From DAOUJH01 sp965116555 (GTDB taxonomy: Bacteria > Chloroflexota > Dehalococcoidia > Lucifugimonadales > QGNO01), in the NCBI GenBank assembly GCA_965116555.1, contig OZ220698.1:682001-746000 (forward strand): a stretch of 64,000 nt of DNA, in the 5' to 3' direction. The notes beneath the pieces are model-generated. The model did no database searches, had not been told where the DNA came from, and worked only from the letters and a program-made list of their open reading frames with translations. Made by a program: the position numbers and the translations under genes. Below are positions 26,315 to 35,318 of this stretch, in pieces (within the stretch, counting starts at the first letter, position 1; every line of letters starts with the position of its first letter).

Positions 26315-26399
26315 AGGTATTGCGGTGGAGGCACCCCACACCGCCAAGCGCGAGTGGGTGGTGACACAAGCCGTCGACTTGCTTTGCGGCCACTGTTGC

Positions 26400-26436
26400 T
26401 TGCATGTAACTACCAATATGTGGTAGTTTCATGCAA
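26400..26436 (+). promoter_or_regulatory. 16-bp inverted repeat reaching into the methyltransferase start codon
   Basis: Arms TTGCATGTAACTACCA (26400-26415) and TGGTAGTTTCATGCAA (26421-26436) pair with one mismatch around the loop ATATG. The last base is the A of the predicted ATG. No Shine-Dalgarno sequence lies in the gap. The arrangement suits an operator for self-control of the methyltransferase, or an RNA hairpin that hides the start. Confidence 0.7.
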
Positions 26437-29099
26437 TGACCACACCGACGTATAAATCAATCTATTTTCGAGACTTTCCGAATCCTGACCCAAGGCGTAA
26501 GGTGCTGACACTCGCCGTCGGAAGCGGGGAACCGATACTCGCCAAAACGATTCGCGGCATGAGTAGCCACCAACTCCGGACGGCTATCGGTTTCTCGTCC
26601 TATACAGCCTTGGTGTCTGCCGCAGCTTCCGAGGACCTGCCAGTGCACACGTTCTGCATACGTGCCCTAAAGACGTGGCTCCGTAAGCGAAATGCAGAGG
26701 CAGAGTTCCCTAGACTTGGCGGCCCAATCAGCCACCTCATTACGTTCTCCGAGGATCGGGCTGCTCCCTTCCAACGCTGGTTCCCGCTACTTGAAGGGTA
26801 TTCCCTATCCTTCGTGGAACTCTTACTTGCTGAGCGTACAGGGGATGCCTCGCGTGTTCTCGATCCCTTTGCAGGTGTAGGAACTACTCCGCTGGCAGTA
26901 GCTCTGAGAGGGTCATCAGCGTTCTATGCCGAAGTGAACCCGGTACTTCAGAAAGTCGCGGCTGCGAAGTGCAAGGCACTTGCACTAAGTTCGGAACAAC
27001 GAGCCACATTAGTGAGTGAACTCCAGTCCTTGGCAGACCGACTACCTGCCGTTATCTCGGCAACTAGAGCAGATCAGCAGCTAAGGGACGCGTATCAACG
27101 AACGTTCCGTGACAGTGAATTCTTCGATGACCAGACGTTCGAACAAATCCTATCTTTACGGCGTGTCATCGACGTGTTGGAGACGAGACTTGATCTGACT
27201 CCCGATCTACTCGAGGTCGCCGCAATCGCCGCCCTCCAGCCTGCGTCATTCCTGATCCGGGCAGGCGACTTGCGCTACAGAAGGGGACGCGAACTGGATC
27301 GAATGGAGACTTTCTTGAACGGGGTCATCAGCCGCGTTGTAGCCATCGCAGAGGATATACAAGCAACCGAAGTCATTGTCGGCAGACCGCTCTTGGTTGC
27401 GCAGGACGCGCAGTGCCTTGACCGGGTACGCCCGCTCGAAATTGACGCGGTAGTCACCAGTCCGCCGTACTTGAATGGAACAAACTACATAAGGAACACG
27501 AAGCTTGAGCTATGGTTCATCAGAGCATTGAAAACAAGATCAGACCTTCGGTCGTACCGCGACGCAGCAATAACTGCTGGAATCAATGATGTGCGAGGAA
27601 CCAAAGCTCCAGTTTCTTCGGAGACGGCACGGGGGGTAATTTCTGACCTTGAAAGGAATGCCTATGATTCGAGAATCCCTAGGATGGTGTCGTCTTACCT
27701 CAATGGCATGTCCCGAGTCTTCACTGGGCTTGCCACTCACATGAAAGCAGGAGCGCCAGTTTTCCTTGACATTGGTGACTCCGCCTACGGAGGGGTTCAT
27801 GTTCCAACGGACAAGCTGCTAGCAGAGGTAGCATCTGACCGTGGCTTCCGATTGCTGGAGAGTGAAGTGCTGAGAACAAGAATGTCGCGGACGGGAATCG
27901 GCCTGTCCCAAACACTTCTGACTTTCGAGTTCGAACCACCCAGGACTGATGCTCAGAAGCGGGTGACTGTACAGTCCCCGTCCTTCACCGACAGTTGGGA
28001 AGCCTTCAAGACCAATCTTCCACACCAGAGAGTTCCTTACGCGAAGCGCAACTGGGGAAATGAGAGACATAGCATTTGCTCGTACCAAGGGAAAATGAAG
28101 CCTTCCCTTGCTCACCATCTGGTTGATGTCTTTACACCCGAGAATGGCCTTGTCCTTGATCCGTTCGCTGGAGTCGGCACAATTCCCTTCGAAGCTTGCC
28201 TCTCAGGTCGTCGCGCTATCGGATTCGAGATATCTCCTGCGGCTCTAGCAATAATGAAGGCAAAGTTGACTCCTCCCAACCGATCACAGGCTGTTAGCCT
28301 TATTGACGACCTAGAGGAGTATCTCAGCACGTCCGAAGTTGATGACACCGATCGGTCTCGCGCTCAAGAAGTGGCTTTCAATGGTCCGTTGGAGGATTAC
28401 TTTCACGAAAGAACCTTCGAGGAGATACTGGCAGCAAGGGAATACTTACAATGCCGCCAGGAAACTCCAGCAAAGGCGTTCGTCCTTGCGTGCCTCCTTC
28501 ACATACTGCATGGTAATCGACCCTATGCATTGAGCCGCCGGTCACACTCAATGACTCCATTTGCACCTACTGGGCCGGCCGAGTATCGTGCTCTCATACC
28601 TCGCCTTCGAGAAAAGGTAGGACGCATGATTGATGCAGCCTTGCCTGAATCTTTCGTGGAAGGAGAGGCACTCCTACAAGACGCAACGGCTCCTTGGCCC
28701 GGAATCGCCACGGAGATTGATGCCATCATAACTTCACCACCGTTCTTCGATAGTACTCGCTTCTACCTTGCGAATTGGATGCGGTTGTGGTTTTGCGGTT
28801 GGGAGAAGGAAGACTTCTTGCTGGAACCGCGTAGATATGTTGATGAGCGGCAAAAGCAAAGCTTTACGGTTTACCAAGCAGTGCTCAGACAGGCTCGCGA
28901 GCGACTTAAAAGGGGTGGGGTGCTGGTCCTACACTTGGGAAAGAGTCGAAAGATCAACATGTCGGATGCACTGGTGCGTGTCTCCGCTCCGTGGTTTCGG
29001 GTAGTCGACCGATTTGATGAGAGCGTCGCCCACACTGAATCTCACGGGATCCGAGACAAAGGTACCGTGACATCACACCAGTATCTCATCTTGGCCTAG
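26436..29099 (+). CDS. Tandem two-module DNA methyltransferase
   Basis: This 887-residue protein contains two homologous S-adenosylmethionine-dependent methyltransferase modules. Module 1 has motif I LDPFAGVGTTPLA at residues 142-154 and motif IV TSPPYLNGTNY from 341. Module 2 has LDPFAGVGTIPFEA at 574-587, the acidic end GFEISP near 598, and TSPPFFDSTRF from 767. Between the motifs both modules carry a matching TFEQIL/TFEEIL helix (residues 234 and 660), which shows an internal duplication. TSPPY-type motifs point to N4-cytosine or N6-adenine methylation. Two modules in one chain are known from methyltransferases of asymmetric (type IIS) sites such as M.FokI, one module per strand. A DUF3883 nuclease faces it 102 bases away. 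Target base and site are unknown; an RNA target is possible. Confidence 0.8.
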   Translation: MTTPTYKSIYFRDFPNPDPRRKVLTLAVGSGEPILAKTIRGMSSHQLRTAIGFSSYTALVSAAASEDLPVHTFCIRALKTWLRKRNAEAEFPRLGGPISHLITFSEDRAAPFQRWFPLLEGYSLSFVELLLAERTGDASRVLDPFAGVGTTPLAVALRGSSAFYAEVNPVLQKVAAAKCKALALSSEQRATLVSELQSLADRLPAVISATRADQQLRDAYQRTFRDSEFFDDQTFEQILSLRRVIDVLETRLDLTPDLLEVAAIAALQPASFLIRAGDLRYRRGRELDRMETFLNGVISRVVAIAEDIQATEVIVGRPLLVAQDAQCLDRVRPLEIDAVVTSPPYLNGTNYIRNTKLELWFIRALKTRSDLRSYRDAAITAGINDVRGTKAPVSSETARGVISDLERNAYDSRIPRMVSSYLNGMSRVFTGLATHMKAGAPVFLDIGDSAYGGVHVPTDKLLAEVASDRGFRLLESEVLRTRMSRTGIGLSQTLLTFEFEPPRTDAQKRVTVQSPSFTDSWEAFKTNLPHQRVPYAKRNWGNERHSICSYQGKMKPSLAHHLVDVFTPENGLVLDPFAGVGTIPFEACLSGRRAIGFEISPAALAIMKAKLTPPNRSQAVSLIDDLEEYLSTSEVDDTDRSRAQEVAFNGPLEDYFHERTFEEILAAREYLQCRQETPAKAFVLACLLHILHGNRPYALSRRSHSMTPFAPTGPAEYRALIPRLREKVGRMIDAALPESFVEGEALLQDATAPWPGIATEIDAIITSPPFFDSTRFYLANWMRLWFCGWEKEDFLLEPRRYVDERQKQSFTVYQAVLRQARERLKRGGVLVLHLGKSRKINMSDALVRVSAPWFRVVDRFDESVAHTESHGIRDKGTVTSHQYLILA

Positions 29100-29137
29100 T
29101 GGCATTGGGGCATCGTATTGACCTCGCAGCGAGACCA

Positions 29138-29172
29138 GTAGGCGCAATCGGTCGTCTCTACCTCGCGCCTAC
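29138..29172. terminator. Possible bidirectional hairpin between convergent genes
   Basis: GTAGGCGC (29138-29145) and GCGCCTAC (29165-29172) are perfect 8-base arms around a 19-base loop, in the 102-base gap between the convergent methyltransferase and nuclease genes. No T-run follows on either strand, so the terminator call is weak. Confidence 0.3.
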
Positions 29173-29201
29173 GGGGCATCCGGAAATGGTGAAGAAGAGC
29201 C

Positions 29202-30527
29202 TCACTCTAGTCTGTTGGCGATAGTAAGCCACTCAGCGCGAGGAGCACTATATGTTATTGTTGCTTTGGGTGTTTGGATGGATGGAAGGTCTCCCCACGG
29301 ATCCTGTATTGTCCATACTTCACCGATGGATCGAGAAGAGTCGAAATTCTCTACGCAGAATACGACATATCTCTCACCATATTTCTCGGCCGCCTCAATC
29401 TCTAGCCTAGTGAACTCGACACTTCCTAGAGTGCCTATACTTGACTTGACCTCACAGTAGTAGACGCTTCCCGTTGCCGGGTGTCGCGCCCAAAGGTCAA
29501 AACCGTAACCTCGCAAGCGTGAGAAATCGCGGACATCAAAGCCGTTTGCCTCAAGCAGGCGCCTTACGAATCCCTCGGCTTCCTGGCCGCTGTTAACTTC
29601 AATACTTGGGGAGGGCGGGATGTCGAACAATGCATTAGCAGCGGGCGTCCTCAATGCTACTTGCCTCCGCCTTGCCCTCCGTATACTATCGGGGATCGGC
29701 GTCTCCACAGTATTGCTGCCCTGCGGAAATACGAAAGCGTTGGCCACAGTAGCATCAACTGCTGTGCCTGCTAGTACAAGTACTGTGCCGTTCCTTCGGA
29801 ACTGGGTTCCTAGCGCAAACAGTGAGAATGTGTGGAGGTCCATATCAACCCAATTGTAATAGCTTTTCCTAACAGGGAATACAGGCGCCTCCAACGCAAT
29901 CAATTCCTCACGGGTTCTTTGAGTGCGGGTTCGGAAATCTCTGACCAACTCTATCGCTTCGGTTATTGAAGCTTGGTCATCGCGTCTCATCCTGGAAACA
30001 AACAACCTGTATTCATGGCGCCCGAGGTATCCGTCAGTCCCTTCCAAGACAGCGCTGAGCACCCGATACGGATGGACGGATATACCTGCGTAGGAGGCCA
30101 TAACCTGCGGTCGGGTCCAGTCCTCGTGGACAAATCTCACCTCACGGAGGATTGACTCAAGAACACGACGAGGCTCAGTGGTTTGAGCAAGTTCCAACCC
30201 TTGGTCAGTTAGTCGAAAAGGGTTGATATACCTACTTCGGTCACGCTCAAGCAGCCTTAGAGGGCGCCACATATTTAGGAGGAGGTGTCTATTGAGAACT
30301 TTTTGCGCACTCCCTGCTGGAACGTTTCTTCCCAAGGATCGTTGGAGATCATTGTAATCGTCGGTGTCGAAAACCCCGCTCTGTTCCCCGAAGCGCCCAT
30401 ATACAAATTGTGCTGCGGTTACTAGCGTGGCCACGTCTGGATGTTCCCGTGTGGTAAGCCACCAGCCATAGTTATGGTTGGGAAGATCTTGATATAGAAC
30501 TGTTAGCCACTGGCGGAGGTCAGGCAT
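29202..30527 (-). CDS. DUF3883-type nuclease, predicted restriction endonuclease
   Basis: This 441-residue protein ends in a domain like DUF3883/NOV C-terminal (residues about 308-435): GQEAEGFVRRLLEANGFDV, Asp344 in GYGFDLWAR, and Glu359-x-Lys361 in YYCEVKSS, followed by EFTRLEIEAAEKYGERYVVF. This is the D...ExK pattern of PD-(D/E)xK nucleases. The N-terminal two thirds is helical, with a winged-helix-like NPFRLTDQGLELAQT near residue 102 that may read DNA, and a segment HEYRLFVSRMRRD that recalls AlwI-type enzymes (tentative). I start at ATG 30527, which has GAGGTG five bases upstream; a TTG at 30602 is possible. Facing the tandem methyltransferase, it is most likely its restriction partner. 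Confidence 0.7.
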   Translation of the reverse strand: MPDLRQWLTVLYQDLPNHNYGWWLTTREHPDVATLVTAAQFVYGRFGEQSGVFDTDDYNDLQRSLGRNVPAGSAQKVLNRHLLLNMWRPLRLLERDRSRYINPFRLTDQGLELAQTTEPRRVLESILREVRFVHEDWTRPQVMASYAGISVHPYRVLSAVLEGTDGYLGRHEYRLFVSRMRRDDQASITEAIELVRDFRTRTQRTREELIALEAPVFPVRKSYYNWVDMDLHTFSLFALGTQFRRNGTVLVLAGTAVDATVANAFVFPQGSNTVETPIPDSIRRARRRQVALRTPAANALFDIPPSPSIEVNSGQEAEGFVRRLLEANGFDVRDFSRLRGYGFDLWARHPATGSVYYCEVKSSIGTLGSVEFTRLEIEAAEKYGERYVVFCVENFDSSRSIGEVWTIQDPWGDLPSIQTPKATITYSAPRAEWLTIANRLE

Positions 30528-30734
30528 ATCTTCACCTCGGTTCCCGCAGATAGCAGCGCAGGCACTGATGATTAGGCTGTCTTCTATCGTATCTATCTTC
30601 AAAGAGTACTGTGACTATGTCAATGGCAGAGGCATTTCCGGATACTGAGGCAGCAAAGCCCGGAATTACTGACGGCACTACTAGAGCTGGTCAAGGATCT
30701 TCAACCTGAGAGTGGGACATTCCACACTGGGGTA

Positions 30735-30795
30735 CCCCGACCCCGGCTCGTCTGGGAACAAGCCTACGCGGGAAAGACGGGTGGTTGGGGTCGGG
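30735..30795. repeat. Long palindromic intergenic repeat
   Basis: CCCGACCCC (30736-30744) and GGGGTCGGG (30787-30795) are perfect 9-base arms enclosing GGCTCGTCTGGGAACAAGCC and a TACGCGGGAAAGACGGG-like inner part. It lies in the 376-base gap between the nuclease gene and the aminotransferase (30528-30903), where I see no gene. Confidence 0.65.
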
Positions 30796-30903
30796 AATGA
30801 CGGTGGGTTCGGATGCTCCGCGTCTTTCCAAAGTGAGCGTCGCTGTTCTACAATGTCGCAGTCGCTGGCGCCGAGAGCGCCGGTTAGACGGTAGGGGGTA
30901 CCA

Positions 30904-32238
30904 ATGACAAGCATCACGGAGCGTTTCTACGAGCTTCATCCAACTTCCAGAAAGCTGTACGAGGAGCGTTCAAAAGGCCTCTTCCCTGACGGCGTTACCC
31001 ACGAGACCCGTTTTCTTGCCCCGTTCCCCATTTACGCCACCCACGCCCAGGGGCCAAGGAAATGGGACGTGGACGGGAACGAGTACGTAGACTACGTTTC
31101 CGGTCATGGAGCGCTGCTGCTGGGGCACTCGCATCCCGCCGTGGTCAGCGCGGTGACGGAGCAGGTGTCGAAGGGGACTCACCTGGGCGCCAACACGGAG
31201 CTGGAGCTCAAGTGGGGCGAGCTGGTGACAAGGCTGATCCCGTCGGCGGAGAAGGTGCGGTTCACCAGCTCCGGCACGGAGGCGACGCTGATGGCGATGC
31301 GCCTGGCTCGCGCCTACACGGGCAAGAGCAAGATCATCAAGTTCTTCGACCACTTCCACGGCTGGCACGACTACGCCATGGCCAATGGAAACGTGTCCGG
31401 GCCGGGCATTCCCGCCGAGACGTGGGAGAGCATGATAGTGCTGCCGGAGGTCAACGACATTGCGGCGGTGGAGAAGGCGCTGGACGAAAACGATGACGTT
31501 GCGGCCATAATCCTGGAGCCGACAGGAGCGCACATGGGAGTGTCGCCGATACATCCGTCGTTCCTGGAGGAGCTGCGAGAGCTGACGAATCGCCGTGAGG
31601 TAGTGCTCATATTCGACGAGGTGGTTACGGGGTTCCGCTCCTCGCCGGGCGGGGCTCAGGCCAGGTTTGGGATTACGCCCGACATGACGTCGCTTGCCAA
31701 GATACTGGGCGGCGGCCTGCCCGGAGGGGCGGTGGCGGGCAAATCGGATATAGTCGACATGATCCAGCGTCGCGGCAACCCCGACTGGGACACGGCGCGA
31801 CGCGTCTCGCACCCGGGCACCTTCAACGCCAACCCGATATCGGCTGCGGCAGGAGGGGCGGCGCTCGACCTGGTTGCCAACACCAACGCCAACGCCCACG
31901 CGGAGGCGATGGCGACCCGGCTAAAGGACGGGGTAAACCAGGTGATGGCTCGGCTGGAGATACCGGGCTGCGCCTACGGGGTGGCCTCGCTGGTGCACTT
32001 GACCATGGGCACGCCGGTGGACCCGGAGACGATCAACGATATGCCACACGATAAGATAAGGGCTTCCATGCCGCCGGAGAGGATAGCCGCGTTGAAGCTG
32101 GGCATGCTCAATGCCGGAGTGGACCCGATGTGGAAGACGATGGTTGTATCGGCGACGCACCAGGAAGCGGACATAGATTTGACGGTGGCGGCCTACGAAG
32201 AGACGTTCACTGCCATGCGCGATGAGGGGATCATCTAG
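30904..32238 (+). CDS. Class III aminotransferase, glutamate-1-semialdehyde aminomutase-like
   Basis: This 444-residue PLP enzyme resembles glutamate-1-semialdehyde 2,1-aminomutase. It has SGTEATLMAMRLARAYTG (phosphate loop, residues 123-127), EPTGAHMG, the PLP-N1 Asp238 in LIFDEVVTGFR and the Schiff-base Lys266 in SLAKILGGGLPGG. True HemL proteins have a related but not identical GKIIGGGLPVGA segment, and no other heme gene is nearby, so I do not call hemL. Proteins of this branch are often annotated as aspartate aminotransferase family and may serve amine or amino acid catabolism. The gene stands alone. Confidence 0.85.
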   Translation: MTSITERFYELHPTSRKLYEERSKGLFPDGVTHETRFLAPFPIYATHAQGPRKWDVDGNEYVDYVSGHGALLLGHSHPAVVSAVTEQVSKGTHLGANTELELKWGELVTRLIPSAEKVRFTSSGTEATLMAMRLARAYTGKSKIIKFFDHFHGWHDYAMANGNVSGPGIPAETWESMIVLPEVNDIAAVEKALDENDDVAAIILEPTGAHMGVSPIHPSFLEELRELTNRREVVLIFDEVVTGFRSSPGGAQARFGITPDMTSLAKILGGGLPGGAVAGKSDIVDMIQRRGNPDWDTARRVSHPGTFNANPISAAAGGAALDLVANTNANAHAEAMATRLKDGVNQVMARLEIPGCAYGVASLVHLTMGTPVDPETINDMPHDKIRASMPPERIAALKLGMLNAGVDPMWKTMVVSATHQEADIDLTVAAYEETFTAMRDEGII

Positions 32239-32284
32239 GGACGGGCAGACGGAACGCGGACAGTTGCTGCAAACGGTGCCCTGG

Positions 32285-32309
32285 GATTCTTCGCTGCGCT
32301 CAGAATGAC
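32285..32309 (+). repeat. Interspersed GATTCTTCGC...AGAATGAC repeat, copy 2
   Basis: Identical over 25 bases to the copy at 17887. It lies in the gap between the aminotransferase and the zinc-ribbon gene. Confidence 0.85.
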
Positions 32310-32415
32310 GGTTAGTGTCTCGTAATGCGGAGTAACTCGCTACGAACCGATAGAACAACATGGATACTGGCTTGCCTAGGACTACTGCTAGACTGGATGT
32401 AGAAAGGACTTGCCG

Positions 32416-33339
32416 TTGACCTGTCCCAGATGCAACGCTTACAACGGCGAAAGGGCGGAATACTGCGATCGGTGCGGTATGAAGCTGGCCGTTGAGAGTG
32501 AATCTGCTCAGGTGGATCGTTTAGGCCTGCCGCCCGTGCCGGACCTCTCGGCGAACACGGCGGGGTTCCCTCCCAAAGACCTGTCCGCTCTGCTGAGTGA
32601 AACGTTCAGAATCTACCAGAACAACTTTCTCCTGCTGCTCGGCATATCGTTGATCGGGCATATACCGTTCTTTATCGGCGCGTTCGTATCCGCTGGCACG
32701 CCAACCCCGGCGCCCACGGATGCCGCCACAGCAACGCCGGCGCTCACGTATGAAATCATAGCGGTCTTCATCGTGGGTTTTCTTGCCGGTGTACTGGCGA
32801 GCGCCGCGACCACCTATATCGTGGCGGGAGGGTACCTGGGATACAGGGGCACGGCCGCCGGCGGGTATGCCGCCGCCATCAGATTCGGCCCATCTCTCCT
32901 GGCCAACACCTTGATATACGCTGTGGCAGTGGGCGCGGCGGTGTTGCTGAGCCTGGTTGTCATTGGCATCCCATTACTGGTCTTCATCCTTGTGGCCTGG
33001 TTCTTCTACGTTCAGGCGGTGATGATAGAAGGCAAACGCCCAGTGGAGGCGCTGTCTCGCAGCTGGGACCTGGTGAGGAGCAACTTGCTGAGGGTGTTGG
33101 GGATAGGCGTGGTTTACGTTTCGATCACCGTATTGGCCGTATTCGCGGCTTCGCTGCCGGGTCTGCTGGTTTCGGGAGCCGAGAATACGACGGTCGTGGG
33201 GAACCTGCTCACCACGGTCGGATCCGCGATTGTAGCGCCGTTCTCCTACGTTGGAGCCGTGGTGGTCTACCTGGACCTGCGGGCCAGGAAAGAGGGCTAC
33301 GACGTGGATTCGCTGGCGGGAGATATGGGCTGGATCTAG
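32416..33339 (+). CDS. Zinc-ribbon multi-pass membrane protein
   Basis: This 307-residue protein starts with a zinc ribbon (TCPRCNAYNGERAEYCDRCGMKL, two Cys-x2-Cys knuckles) followed by a short linker and at least five hydrophobic spans, among them NNFLLLLGISLIGHIPFFIGAFV, IIAVFIVGFLAGVLASAA, AVAVGAAVLLSLVVIGIPLLVFI and VLGIGVVYVSITVLAVFAA. The membrane part resembles the glycerophosphodiester phosphodiesterase membrane-domain/DUF7847-like group. Function is unknown. TTG 32416 has AAAGGA seven bases upstream; TTG 32410 is an alternative. It is flanked by two copies of the 25-base interspersed repeat. Confidence 0.75.
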   Translation: MTCPRCNAYNGERAEYCDRCGMKLAVESESAQVDRLGLPPVPDLSANTAGFPPKDLSALLSETFRIYQNNFLLLLGISLIGHIPFFIGAFVSAGTPTPAPTDAATATPALTYEIIAVFIVGFLAGVLASAATTYIVAGGYLGYRGTAAGGYAAAIRFGPSLLANTLIYAVAVGAAVLLSLVVIGIPLLVFILVAWFFYVQAVMIEGKRPVEALSRSWDLVRSNLLRVLGIGVVYVSITVLAVFAASLPGLLVSGAENTTVVGNLLTTVGSAIVAPFSYVGAVVVYLDLRARKEGYDVDSLAGDMGWI

Positions 33340-33393
33340 GGTCTGTCCGTGTAGGGAAGACCCGCCGCCGTGCGCTTGTTTGCCTACGATGCA

Positions 33394-33418
33394 GATTCTT
33401 CGCTGCGCTCAGAATGAC
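33394..33418 (+). repeat. Interspersed GATTCTTCGC...AGAATGAC repeat, copy 3
   Basis: Identical over 25 bases to the copies at 17887, 32285 and 35842; it ends 15 bases before the convergent CocE-type gene. Confidence 0.85.
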
Positions 33419-33433
33419 AGTTCGCGTTGCCTG

Positions 33434-35293
33434 TTAGCCCGCTTGCTCGTCCTCAACCACGGGTAGCACGACGTGGGAGGGGCGTTCGCGGTCATGGTAG
33501 ATGGCGTTTATCGCGACCTCTTTTCGCAGGCTTTTGCCGAGGGGTTCGCCCGTGTTGGGGTTCACGTCAAAACGGGGGAAGTTGGAGCTGGAGACGTCGA
33601 CCCGGATGCGGTGCCCTTTCTTGAACAGGTTGCTGGTCGGGTAGAGCGGGAAGCTCAGTTTGTAGATCTGGCCCGGAGTCATCAGCTCCGGTTTCTCCCA
33701 AGAATCGCGGAAACGGGCCCGCATGATGCTGTCGGAGATGTTCATATCGAACCCGTCGGGGTAGTCTTCACAGGGCGGATATACGTCCAGCAGCTTGGCC
33801 GTGAAGTCCGTGTCCACGGCGGATGAGGATATCCACAGATTGACCGTGATAGGGCCGGTGATCTCCACGTCGTTCTCCAGTGGAGGGGTTTGGAAGACCA
33901 GCACGTCGTGCCTGGACGAAAGGGGCAGGTACGGCTCGCGGCTGCCCAGCCGGTCGGGTCGTTCCGCCTGATGGTAAGCGCCGGGGTCCAGGATGCCGGG
34001 CCCCGACGACATATTGCCGCCGATGGTAGGCACGGGATGGTCTGGGTCGAACTGGTAGCGGCTGGGCGGCACGTCTGCAGCCGGGACCTCCTCGCTCAGC
34101 GAGCCGTCGGCGTGGAGGTGGAAACTGGCGTACTTGGCGCGGGCCAGCGGCCACTCGTTTTCGAAACGCCAGTAGCCGCCGTGGTTGAGCCTGCCCTGTG
34201 CGTTAATACGGCCGTCGCCGCCGCCCATGACAAAGATGAGGACGGGAGGCTGCTTTTCCACGTCGTTTTCCAGTCCCTTGAACCAGGCGTCGAACCAGGC
34301 AAGGCGAAAGTCGTCGTAGTCATGGGCCAGGTTGCCGTCGAGAGGCGCTGCCGCGCCGAAGTCGACCTCCCCCGAGTAGCTGAGGGAACGCTGGCCATGT
34401 GTCCAGGGGCCCATGAGCAGTCGCACAGGCGCTTTCTTCATATTGGAGAGCGCCACGTAATTGTCGCAGGTGGTGCGGGTATAGGAGTCGTACCAGCTGC
34501 CGAAATGAAGCTGTGGCACGTCCGACCAGGTATCGTAGTGCTCCTCGGCGCAGAGGCCGGGCTGCTTCCAGTAGTCGTCGTATTCGCTGTGCGTCCATAT
34601 CTCCAGCAGGTACTCCTCGTAGTCCGGCACCCACTTCAGGGGCGAGAGGCCCTTCTTCCATGGCAAGCGGCTGAACCAGTCGGTGATTGTGGTTGATTCC
34701 AGCGCCGCTTTGATCACGGGGTCTTCCGATGCTTCCTTGCTGACCAGCGCCTGGTTGAACGCCCAGGTGACTTGCCGCAGCTCGAATGCGCCGTTGTGCC
34801 GGCAGGAGCACATGTAGGCGTTGGAAAATGCGCCGCTGTCCATGATCATAGCTCCGAGGAACGGCGGGTCCGTGGAGGCCATTGCGCCCTGGGTGTGCGC
34901 CCCGTAAGAGGTGCCATAGGTGCCGACTTTGCCGTTACACCAGTCCTGGCTTCCTATCCACTGCAAACAGTCGTAGCCGTCGTTGGCGTCATCCACGTAC
35001 TTGGTGAAGGTCCCCTCCGACTTGTAGCGTCCGCGGTTGTCCTGCCGCACCATGACGTAGCCGCGTTGCACAAAGTAGGCGGCGAGGTCGGATGCGCCGC
35101 GGGCCTCCTTGTCGTAGGGGGTGCGCTCGAGGAGGACAGGGAACGTTCCCTCAACCGGCTTGCCGTTGGAGGCGGGGCGGTATACGTCGGTGGCCAGGTT
35201 CACGCCGTCTCGCATGGGCACCATAATGTCCTTCTCGGTAAAGACGTCGTAAGTTGGCTCGGAACGGGGCTTGGAATTGTAGTCGATGATCAT
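33434..35293 (-). CDS. CocE/NonD-family (X-Pro dipeptidyl-peptidase S15-like) hydrolase
   Basis: This 619-residue serine hydrolase has an alpha/beta-hydrolase core with the nucleophile Ser129 in GTYGTSYGAHTQ, preceded by VMVRQDNRGRYKSEG, the family's Asp-x-RG signature. A helical cap follows. The C-terminal part (ITGPITVNLWISSSAVDTDFTAKLLDV, read as PITVNLWISSS then DTDFTAKLLDVYP) is the jelly-roll domain of X-Pro peptidases and cocaine esterase. There is no signal peptide, so it acts in the cytoplasm. Members cleave esters, amides or acylated peptides; no substrate is implied by neighbours. Confidence 0.9.
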   Translation of the reverse strand: MIIDYNSKPRSEPTYDVFTEKDIMVPMRDGVNLATDVYRPASNGKPVEGTFPVLLERTPYDKEARGASDLAAYFVQRGYVMVRQDNRGRYKSEGTFTKYVDDANDGYDCLQWIGSQDWCNGKVGTYGTSYGAHTQGAMASTDPPFLGAMIMDSGAFSNAYMCSCRHNGAFELRQVTWAFNQALVSKEASEDPVIKAALESTTITDWFSRLPWKKGLSPLKWVPDYEEYLLEIWTHSEYDDYWKQPGLCAEEHYDTWSDVPQLHFGSWYDSYTRTTCDNYVALSNMKKAPVRLLMGPWTHGQRSLSYSGEVDFGAAAPLDGNLAHDYDDFRLAWFDAWFKGLENDVEKQPPVLIFVMGGGDGRINAQGRLNHGGYWRFENEWPLARAKYASFHLHADGSLSEEVPAADVPPSRYQFDPDHPVPTIGGNMSSGPGILDPGAYHQAERPDRLGSREPYLPLSSRHDVLVFQTPPLENDVEITGPITVNLWISSSAVDTDFTAKLLDVYPPCEDYPDGFDMNISDSIMRARFRDSWEKPELMTPGQIYKLSFPLYPTSNLFKKGHRIRVDVSSSNFPRFDVNPNTGEPLGKSLRKEVAINAIYHDRERPSHVVLPVVEDEQAG

Positions 35294-35318
35294 TTGGTCA
35301 CTCCGGTGGATGGATGTG

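Noticed and set aside
29138..29172. Strong intrinsic terminator between the methyltransferase and nuclease genes
   Set aside because: The hairpin is perfect over eight bases but has a 19-base loop and no T-run, so it is kept only as a weak candidate.
30904..32238. Firm call of hemL
   Set aside because: The PLP lysine region and context differ from typical glutamate-1-semialdehyde aminomutases and no other heme gene adjoins, so only the broader family is stated.
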